From assembly GCA_002305075.1 (NCBI GenBank), contig DBQC01000006.1:17914-81913 (forward strand): a stretch of DNA of 64,000 nt. The letters run 5' to 3'. Positions 58,644 to 64,000 of the stretch are shown piece by piece. The position numbers and the translations under genes were made by a program. Each line of letters begins with the position of its first letter. Within the stretch, counting starts at the first letter, position 1. This stretch comes from Ruminococcaceae bacterium UBA1404. Lineage in GTDB: Bacteria; Bacillota; Clostridia; Oscillospirales; Ruminococcaceae. Under the pieces are notes generated by a model. It made no database searches. It saw only the letters and a list, made by a program, of their open reading frames with translations, and was not told the origin of the DNA.

Positions 58644-58958
58644 ATGAGCAAATTGCATGTTAAACAGGGCGACACCGTCCAGCTGCTCTCCGGCAAGAAC
58701 AAGGGCAAGCGCGGCAAGGTGCTGGCGGCCTCCCCTAAGGAGGGCAAAATCATCGTCGAGGGTGTTAACATCGTTAAAAAGCATGTAAAGCCCCGTAAAA
58801 TGGGCGAGCAGGGCGGTATCATCGAGGTAGAGGGCGCTTTTTATGCGGCCAAAGCCCAGCTGGTCTGCCCCAAGTGCGACAAACCCACCCGTATCGGCCA
58901 CAGCTTTGTAGAGGGCAAAAAAGTGCGCGTCTGCAAAAAGTGTGGCGCAACCATCTAG
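58644..58958 (+). CDS. rplX: 50S ribosomal protein L24
   Basis: 104 residues. KOW motif (KQGDTVQLLSGKNKGKRGKV) then HVKPRKMGEQGGIIEVEG. The C-terminus carries two CxxC pairs (CPKCDKPTRIGHSF and CKKCG), the zinc-type L24 seen in some Firmicutes. Assembly initiator of the large subunit. Confidence 0.97.
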   Translation: MSKLHVKQGDTVQLLSGKNKGKRGKVLAASPKEGKIIVEGVNIVKKHVKPRKMGEQGGIIEVEGAFYAAKAQLVCPKCDKPTRIGHSFVEGKKVRVCKKCGATI

Positions 58959-58976
58959 GAGGGAGGAGGATAATAC

Positions 58977-59516
58977 ATGGCTAGACTTAAAGAACGCTAT
59001 AAAAACGAAATAGCCGGCGAACTGCAAAAAAAGTTCGGATATACCAGCGTCATGCAGATCCCCAAGCTCGAGAAGGTTGTGCTCAATGTAGCCTGCGGCG
59101 ACGCTAAGGACAATGCCAAAGTGGTTGAGGCCATCATCACCGACCTCGGCCTGATTACCGGACAAAAAGCCGTACCCTGTGCGGCCCGCCGCTCGGTGGC
59201 CAACTTTAAGCTGCGCGAGGGCATGATTGTCGGCGTGAAGGTAACCCTGCGGGGCGACCGGATGTACGAGTTTGTAGACCGCCTCTTTAATGTGGCGCTG
59301 CCTCGGGTGCGCGACTTCCATGGCATCAACCCCAACGGCTTCGACGGCCGCGGCAACTATAGCTTTGGCCTGCGGGAGCAGCTGATGTTCCCCGAAATTG
59401 ACTACGACAAGGTGGACAAAGTGCGTGGCATGGACATCAACTTTGTGACCACCGCTAAAACCGACGAAGAATCGCGCGAGCTGCTCTCGTTGCTCGGCGC
59501 GCCCTTCGCACGATAA
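58977..59516 (+). CDS. rplE: 50S ribosomal protein L5
   Basis: 179 residues: RLKERYKNEIAGELQKKFGY, VVLNVACGDAKDN, GLITGQKAVPCAARRSVANF and LPRVRDFHGINPNGFDGRG. Binds 5S rRNA. A 577-codon open frame on the opposite strand across this region is a composition artefact. Confidence 0.98.
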   Translation: MARLKERYKNEIAGELQKKFGYTSVMQIPKLEKVVLNVACGDAKDNAKVVEAIITDLGLITGQKAVPCAARRSVANFKLREGMIVGVKVTLRGDRMYEFVDRLFNVALPRVRDFHGINPNGFDGRGNYSFGLREQLMFPEIDYDKVDKVRGMDINFVTTAKTDEESRELLSLLGAPFAR

Positions 59517-59531
59517 AGGAGGAGAGTTTAA

Positions 59532-59717
59532 GTGGCCAAAACATCGCTCAAGGTAAGACAAAAAAGGACGCCTAAGTTCTCCACCCGGGCATACAACCGC
59601 TGCAAAATTTGCGGCCGGCCCCATGCCTACCTGCGCAAATACGGCGTATGCCGCATCTGCTTTAGGGAGCTTGCGTACAAGGGCCATATCCCCGGTGTCC
59701 GCAAGGCCAGCTGGTAA
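59532..59717 (+). CDS. rpsN: 30S ribosomal protein S14, zinc form (type Z)
   Basis: 61 residues from GTG 59532 (AAGGAGGAGAG upstream). CKICGRPHAYLRKYGVCRIC holds the zinc ligands (CxxC...CxxC), the short zinc version usual in Firmicutes. Binds 16S rRNA in the head. Confidence 0.97.
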   Translation: MAKTSLKVRQKRTPKFSTRAYNRCKICGRPHAYLRKYGVCRICFRELAYKGHIPGVRKASW

Positions 59718-59738
59718 CGACTCAAAGGAGGTAGACGC

Positions 59739-60137
59739 ATGAATGTTACAGATTCCATAGCCGACATGCTCACCCGCATCCGCAACGCCAGCGCGGCCAA
59801 GCACGATACGGTAGAGATCCCGGCGTCCAATGTTAAAAAGGCCATTGCCCAGATTCTGCTGGACGAGGGCTATATTAAAAGCTTTACAGTGACCGAGGAT
59901 AACAAGCAGGGCATGATTAAAATCACCCTTAAGTACGGCAGCGGCAAGATGCCGGTTATCAACGGTCTGCGGCGGGTTTCCAAGCCCGGTCTTCGCATCT
60001 ATACCAGCTGCGAGGATATGCCCAAGGTTCTCAAGGGTCTGGGCACCGCCATCATCTCCACCTCTAAAGGTGTGATGACCGACAAACAGGCAAAGAAAAA
60101 CGGCGTTGGCGGCGAAGTGCTCGCCTTCATCTGGTAA
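59739..60137 (+). CDS. rpsH: 30S ribosomal protein S8
   Basis: 132 residues: MNVTDSIADMLTRIRNASAA, KHDTVEIPASNVKKAIAQIL, and the C-terminal STSKGVMTDKQAKKNGVGGE. In E. coli S8 also represses the spc operon. AAAGGAGG upstream of the ATG. Confidence 0.98.
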   Translation: MNVTDSIADMLTRIRNASAAKHDTVEIPASNVKKAIAQILLDEGYIKSFTVTEDNKQGMIKITLKYGSGKMPVINGLRRVSKPGLRIYTSCEDMPKVLKGLGTAIISTSKGVMTDKQAKKNGVGGEVLAFIW

Positions 60138-60150
60138 GGGGGCGCACGGC

Positions 60151-60696
60151 ATGTCTCGTATAGGAAGAAACCCAATTGTTATCCCCGCCGGCGTGACCGT
60201 AGAGCAAAACGGCCACACCCTGACCGTAAAGGGTAAAAACGGCGAGCTTACGCAAACATTTCATCCCAAGATGACCATCAAGATCGAAGACGGCGTCATC
60301 GAGGTGACCCGCCCGAGCGATGCTCAGGAGATGCGCAGCCTTCACGGTCTTACCCGCACGCTGATTGCCAACATGATTATCGGCGTATCCGAGGGCTTTA
60401 AAAAGGATCTCGAGGTGCACGGCGTGGGTTACCGTGTGGCTAAGCAGGGCAACAACCTTGTGATGACCCTTGGCTTCTCGCATCAGGTCATCTATCCCGA
60501 GGAGCCCGGCATCACCATAGATGCTCCCGCCCCCAACCGCATTGTGGTTACGGGTATCGACAAGCAGCGGGTGGGCCAGGTGGCCGCCGAAATCCGCGAA
60601 AAGCGTCCCCCCGAGCCTTATAAGGGCAAGGGCATCCGCTATGCCGGCGAGGTTATTGTCCGTAAAGAGGGCAAGGCCGGCAAGAGCAAATCTTAA
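60151..60696 (+). CDS. rplF: 50S ribosomal protein L6
   Basis: 181 residues from ATG 60151 (AAGGGGGCGCACGGC upstream; the earlier in-frame ATG lies in rpsH). MSRIGRNPIVIPAGVTV, LTRTLIANMIIGVSEGF, and KRPPEPYKGKGIRYAGE near the end. Two related domains, near the sarcin-ricin loop. Confidence 0.98.
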   Translation: MSRIGRNPIVIPAGVTVEQNGHTLTVKGKNGELTQTFHPKMTIKIEDGVIEVTRPSDAQEMRSLHGLTRTLIANMIIGVSEGFKKDLEVHGVGYRVAKQGNNLVMTLGFSHQVIYPEEPGITIDAPAPNRIVVTGIDKQRVGQVAAEIREKRPPEPYKGKGIRYAGEVIVRKEGKAGKSKS

Positions 60697-60714
60697 AAGG
60701 AGGAGTGAAACAGC

Positions 60715-61074
60715 ATGGTTATTAAGCCTTCTAGAAGCAAAGCAAGGCAGAAACGGCACGGGCGCCTCCGCAGGAAGCTCAGCGGTACTCCCGAGTGTCC
60801 GCGACTGTGTGTTTTCCGCTCCGGCAAACACATTTACGCTCAGATTATCGACGATGTGGCCGGCCATACACTGGCTGCCGCCTCCACGCTGGACAAGGAC
60901 TTTGAAGGTTCGACCGGCAACAAGGAGGCCGCCCGCAAGGTGGGTCTTAACATTGCGGCCATCGCTAAGGAAAAGGGCATCACCTCGGTGGTGTTCGACC
61001 GCGGCGGCTATATCTATCACGGACGCATACAGGAGCTTGCCGAGGGTGCCCGCGAGGGCGGCCTTGAGTTTTAA
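60715..61074 (+). CDS. rplR: 50S ribosomal protein L18
   Basis: 119 residues: RSKARQKRHGRLRRKLSGT, RLCVFRSGKHIYAQIIDD and the C-terminal GRIQELAEGAREGGLEF. Binds 5S rRNA together with L5. AAGGAGGAG precedes the ATG. Confidence 0.98.
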   Translation: MVIKPSRSKARQKRHGRLRRKLSGTPECPRLCVFRSGKHIYAQIIDDVAGHTLAAASTLDKDFEGSTGNKEAARKVGLNIAAIAKEKGITSVVFDRGGYIYHGRIQELAEGAREGGLEF

Positions 61075-61094
61075 CAGAGGGAGGGAGAAGTCGT

Positions 61095-61595
61095 TTGTCT
61101 CGTATAGACGCTAGCACACTGGATATTCAGGAGAGAGTTGTGGCCATTAACCGCGTTGCCAAAACCGTTAAGGGCGGCCGCATCTTCAAGTTTTCCGCCC
61201 TCATGGTTGTGGGCGACGGCAATGGCCGTGTAGGCTTTGGCATAGGCAAGGCGGGCGAAGTGCCCGACGCCATCCGCAAGGGCATCGAGGACGCCAAGAA
61301 GAATATGATCGAGGTGTCCATAAGGGGCACCACCATTCCCCACGAGGTCATTGGTAAGTTTGGCGCTGCCCGGGTGCTTATGATGCCCGCCCCCGAGGGT
61401 ACCGGCGTGATTGCCGGCGGCCCTGTGCGTGCCGTGCTCGAGGTAGCCGGCATCCGCGACATCCGCACCAAGAGCCAGCGCAGCCGCAACCCCATCAATG
61501 TAGTTACCGCTACCATCGAGGGTCTGCGCTCTTTGCGCACTGCCGATCAGGTGGCTGCGGTTCGCAGCCGGTCGGTGGAACAAATAATAGGTTAG
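61095..61595 (+). CDS. rpsE: 30S ribosomal protein S5
   Basis: 166 residues from TTG 61095 (GGGAGGGAG upstream). RIDASTLDIQERVVAINRVA, VVGDGNGRVGFGIGKAGEVP, and the fidelity loop and MMPAPEGTGVIAGGPVRAVL. Needed for decoding accuracy and mRNA entry. Normal length. Confidence 0.98.
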   Translation: MSRIDASTLDIQERVVAINRVAKTVKGGRIFKFSALMVVGDGNGRVGFGIGKAGEVPDAIRKGIEDAKKNMIEVSIRGTTIPHEVIGKFGAARVLMMPAPEGTGVIAGGPVRAVLEVAGIRDIRTKSQRSRNPINVVTATIEGLRSLRTADQVAAVRSRSVEQIIG

Positions 61596-61608
61596 GAGGG
61601 TGGAAGCT

Positions 61609-61785
61609 ATGTCGCTTAAAATTAAGCTGGTAAAAAGCCTTAATGGCCGCAAAAAGAACCACATTGCCACCGCTCATTCCTTAGGCCTTCGCAGAATCGG
61701 CGATGAGGTATCCCAGCCCGATAACCCTGCCACCCAAGGCAAAATCGCAACGATCTCCTATCTTATCAAGGTTACCGAGGCTTAA
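61609..61785 (+). CDS. rpmD: 50S ribosomal protein L30
   Basis: 58 residues from ATG 61609; an in-frame GTG at 61600 lies against the AGGAGG and is too close. IKLVKSLNGRKKNHIATAHS and LGLRRIGDEVSQPDNPATQG are typical of bacterial L30. Confidence 0.96.
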   Translation: MSLKIKLVKSLNGRKKNHIATAHSLGLRRIGDEVSQPDNPATQGKIATISYLIKVTEA

Positions 61786-61802
61786 AAAGGAGGTGCAGGC
61801 AA

Positions 61803-62243
61803 ATGAAACTGCATGAGCTTTCGCCGGCCAAGGGGTCGGTAAAGAAATCGTTTAGAAAAGGCCGCGGCCCCGGTTCGGGCAACGGCAAAACAGCAGGCAA
61901 AGGCCATAAAGGCCAAAATGCCCGTTCGGGCGGCGGCGTGCGCCCCGGCTTCGAGGGCGGCCAGATGCCCCTTCAGCGCCGCATTCCCAAGCGCGGCTTT
62001 AACAACATCTTCGCCACCAACTATGCCACCATCAATGTCGCCGAATTAGAGCGCTTTGAGGAAGGTGCGGTTGTGTGCGAGGAGACCATCCTGGGCATGG
62101 GCATTATTAAAAATGCCAAAGACGGCATCAAAATTCTCGGGCGTGGCGAGCTGAGCAAGGCGCTCACCGTCCAAGCGACGGCTTTTTCGGCCTCGGCCAA
62201 AGAAAAGATAGAGAAGGCGGGCGGAAAGGCAGAGGTGATTTAA
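61803..62243 (+). CDS. rplO: 50S ribosomal protein L15
   Basis: 146 residues: MKLHELSPAKGSVKKSFRKG, RGPGSGNGKTAGKGHKGQNA, RSGGGVRPGFEGGQMPLQRR and PKRGFNNIF. Overlaps the secY start by one base (TAATG). Confidence 0.98.
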   Translation: MKLHELSPAKGSVKKSFRKGRGPGSGNGKTAGKGHKGQNARSGGGVRPGFEGGQMPLQRRIPKRGFNNIFATNYATINVAELERFEEGAVVCEETILGMGIIKNAKDGIKILGRGELSKALTVQATAFSASAKEKIEKAGGKAEVI

Positions 62244-63565
62244 TGCTCGAGTCGGTACGCAACGCGTGGAAGATTGAGGACCTGCGCAAGAAGATGATTT
62301 ACTCGCTGCTGATTTTGGCCATTTACAGAATTGGCTCGGTCATCCCGGTCCCCTTTCTAAACCCCGCAGCATTGCAGGCTATGGTGGGGCAGTCGGGCAA
62401 CATTCTCGGCTATCTCAACACCCTGTCCGGCGGGGCCTTTGGGCAGTGCACACTGTTCGCGCTGTCCATCTCGCCCTATATCACCGCCTCTATTGTTATG
62501 CAGCTGCTCACCATCGCCATCCCCTATCTGGAGAACCTTCAGAAAGAGGGCGGCGAGGAGGGCCAAAAGCTCATCAAAAAATATACCCGCTACACCGTGG
62601 TGGCGCTGTCCTTCCTGCAGTCCTGGGCCTACTCGGCTCTGCTTAAAAATCAGGGGGCCATGCTGTTTACCTCGGGTTGGGAGCATCTTTTCTCCCGCAT
62701 TGTGATTATCTTCGCCTTTGCCGGCGGCTCGATGATGGTGGTCTACCTCGGCGAGCGCATTGACGAAAAGGGCATTGGCAACGGTATTTCGCTGCTTTTG
62801 TTTGCGGGTATTGTATCTAGGGGCGGCAGCGTTCTTGTGTCGGCCATCAACACCATGCGGCTGGCGCTAAACCCCCTCACCGAGGGCCGGTTCATGCTGG
62901 ACCTTATTATGCTGCCGGTCATGTTGGTGTTGGCCGTGGTGGCCATTGCCTTCGTGGTGATTATGACCAATGCCGAGCGCCGCATTCCGGTGCAGTATGC
63001 AAAAAAGGTTGTGGGCCGCAAGATGTATGGTGGTCAGTCTACCTTTATGCCCATTAAAATCACCATGAGTGGTGTGCTGCCGGTTATCTTCGCCTCGACC
63101 ATTTTGTCCCTTCCCACCAGCATCCGGGATTTCGCAGGCATCACCGCCGACTCGGGCTGGATCTATTCGCTACTCAGCGCTTTTGGTACCAACCGGATCA
63201 CCTATGCGGTTTTGTACTTTTTGCTGATTATGGCGTTTAACTACTTCTATGTAACCATTCAGTATAACCCCATCGAGATTGCCAATAATCTCCGCAAGAA
63301 CTCGGGCACCGTGCCCGGCATCCGGCCGGGACGGCCCACCGCAGAGTTTTTGCAGCGCGTTGTCTCCCGCACCACTGTGATGGGCGGCGTGTTCCTCTCG
63401 ATCATCGCCGTTGCGCCCATTTTGGTCTCGGTGATAAGCGGTGGCCGGCTCAACATATCGCTGGGCGGCACCTCGCTGATCATTGTGGTAGGCGTGGCAC
63501 TCGATACCGTCAAGTCCCTCGAGAGCATGATGATGATGCGCCACTACAAGGGCTTCCTTGAGTAA
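62243..63565 (+). CDS. secY: Preprotein translocase channel subunit SecY
   Basis: 440 residues with ten membrane helices; forms the protein-conducting channel. Recognisable segments: SLLILAIYRIGSVIPVPFLN, LNTLSGGAFGQCTLFALSIS, GISLLLFAGIVSRGG, RRIPVQYAKKVVGRKMYGGQ (cytosolic loop) and FNYFYVTIQYNPIEIANNLR, RPGRPTAEFLQRVVSR. Start ATG 62243 overlaps the rplO stop. adk follows in the same direction. Confidence 0.98.
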   Translation: MLESVRNAWKIEDLRKKMIYSLLILAIYRIGSVIPVPFLNPAALQAMVGQSGNILGYLNTLSGGAFGQCTLFALSISPYITASIVMQLLTIAIPYLENLQKEGGEEGQKLIKKYTRYTVVALSFLQSWAYSALLKNQGAMLFTSGWEHLFSRIVIIFAFAGGSMMVVYLGERIDEKGIGNGISLLLFAGIVSRGGSVLVSAINTMRLALNPLTEGRFMLDLIMLPVMLVLAVVAIAFVVIMTNAERRIPVQYAKKVVGRKMYGGQSTFMPIKITMSGVLPVIFASTILSLPTSIRDFAGITADSGWIYSLLSAFGTNRITYAVLYFLLIMAFNYFYVTIQYNPIEIANNLRKNSGTVPGIRPGRPTAEFLQRVVSRTTVMGGVFLSIIAVAPILVSVISGGRLNISLGGTSLIIVVGVALDTVKSLESMMMMRHYKGFLE

Positions 63566-63578
63566 GGAGGGCATTAAG

Positions 63579-64000
63579 ATGAAGCTAATTTTTATAGGCC
63601 CCCCCGGGGCTGGAAAGGGCACCCACGCCGCTGCGATAAGCGAGGCGCTCGGTCTGCCTATTATCGGCACCGGCAACATCCTTCGGGAATCGGTTAAAAA
63701 CGGCACCGAGCTGGGCCAAAAGGCCAAAAGCTTTATGGATGCCGGTCAGCTGGTGCCCGACGAGCTTATTCTGTCCATGGTCAAAGAGCGCCTGAGCGCC
63801 CCCGACTGTGCAGGCGGCTACATCCTAGACGGCTTTCCCCGCACGCTGCCGCAGGCCGAGGCACTGACCGCCATGGGCATCACCCCCGATCATGTGCTCT
63901 CCCTCGAGGTGGACGACAGCGCCATCATCAGCCGGCTCACCGGCCGGCGGGTTTGCGATAACTGCGGCGCCACCTATCATGTGGTGGGCATGCCGCCTAA
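63579..64000 (+). CDS. adk: Adenylate kinase (partial, C-terminus off the right edge)
   Basis: 140 codons present. MKLIFIGPPGAGKGTHAAAI holds the P-loop (residues 8-15); GTGNILRESVKNGTELG, LILDGFPRTLPQAEAL is read as ILDGFPRTLPQAEAL with the AMP site, and GRRVCDNCGATYHV shows the first Cys pair of the zinc-type LID domain common in Gram-positives. Interconverts ADP with ATP and AMP. AAGGAGG precedes ATG 63579. Standard position after secY. Confidence 0.97.
   Translation, partial: MKLIFIGPPGAGKGTHAAAISEALGLPIIGTGNILRESVKNGTELGQKAKSFMDAGQLVPDELILSMVKERLSAPDCAGGYILDGFPRTLPQAEALTAMGITPDHVLSLEVDDSAIISRLTGRRVCDNCGATYHVVGMPP

Noticed and set aside
58485..60218. 577-codon minus-strand open frame across rplX-rpsH
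   Set aside because: Opposite to five certain ribosomal protein genes; no ribosome binding site, no recognisable domain.
1..64000. tRNA, rRNA, insertion sequence, prophage or T-box/riboswitch elements
   Set aside because: I found no cloverleaf with the usual GGTTCGAATC-type arm, no transposase or integrase gene, and no riboswitch core that I could recognise; small RNA elements could still have been missed by eye.

Overview
The window looks like a chromosomal segment (probably a metagenome-derived contig) of a GC-rich, spore-forming Clostridia bacterium, most likely near the Oscillospirales/Ruminococcaceae. Supporting evidence: a single-chain Gram-positive-type PurL, the spore genes spoVM, sipL, spoIVA and ytfJ, zinc-ribbon forms of L28, L32 and S14, strong AGGAGG ribosome binding sites with frequent GTG/TTG starts, and the Firmicutes gene orders der-plsY-gpsA, scpA-scpB-ytfJ-dacF-rluB, remA-gmk-rpoZ-priA-def-fmt-rsmB-rlmN-PP2C-prkC-rsgA-thiN-spoVM, and the S10-spc ribosomal cluster. 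I see no rRNA, tRNA, CRISPR array, prophage or insertion sequence.

Layout. 1-2219 (minus): an MFS exporter cut by the left edge, its ArsR-like repressor with two perfect 19-bp palindromic operators embedded in its own promoter, and a DUF4349 lipoprotein. 2352-4239 (plus): a DUF1836 regulator, then a strange ORF whose first half is HflK-like (SPFH) and whose second half is the C-terminal part of an [FeFe] hydrogenase; the join lies in a 21-nt stretch both families could share and is probably an assembly chimera. The left 3.6-4.2 kb also prefers different codons from the rest. 4343-8394: a compact type IV pilus/type II secretion-like operon (PilC, four small membrane or pilin-like proteins, a PilT-like ATPase). 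8529-10641: a two-component system. 10716-15753 (minus): purL, whose glutaminase catalytic Cys and His are both replaced, and mtaB. 15968-19005: a DacF-like peptidase, pgi and a small P-loop protein. 19095-24385: yceD-rpmF, then DUF512-der-plsY-gpsA. 24593-24781 (minus): rpmB.

24918-35257: site-2 protease, scpA/scpB (chromosome condensation), DUF2953, ytfJ, a second dacF, rluB with a repeated basic tail, yicC, remA, gmk, rpoZ, priA. 35375-44245: def-fmt (formyl-Met handling), a membrane zinc peptidase, rsmB and rlmN (rRNA methylation), the PP2C/PrkC phosphatase-kinase pair, rsgA and thiN. 44392-47840: a small membrane protein, a 26-codon spoVM, sipL and spoIVA, a compact module for the basement layer of the spore coat with a SigE-like promoter before sipL. 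48056-52497: an ATPase, uracil-DNA glycosylase, PduL, a sugar isomerase and a PAP2 phosphatase.

52650-64000: the ribosomal S10-spc cluster from rpsJ to secY and the start of adk, all on the plus strand, behind one sigma-A-like promoter and a leader of about 260 nt with a terminator-like hairpin. The best items for follow-up are the PurL with a dead-looking glutaminase, the spoVM-sipL-spoIVA cluster, the hflK/hydrogenase junction, the self-regulated repressor operators, and two genes that appear to start at CTG.
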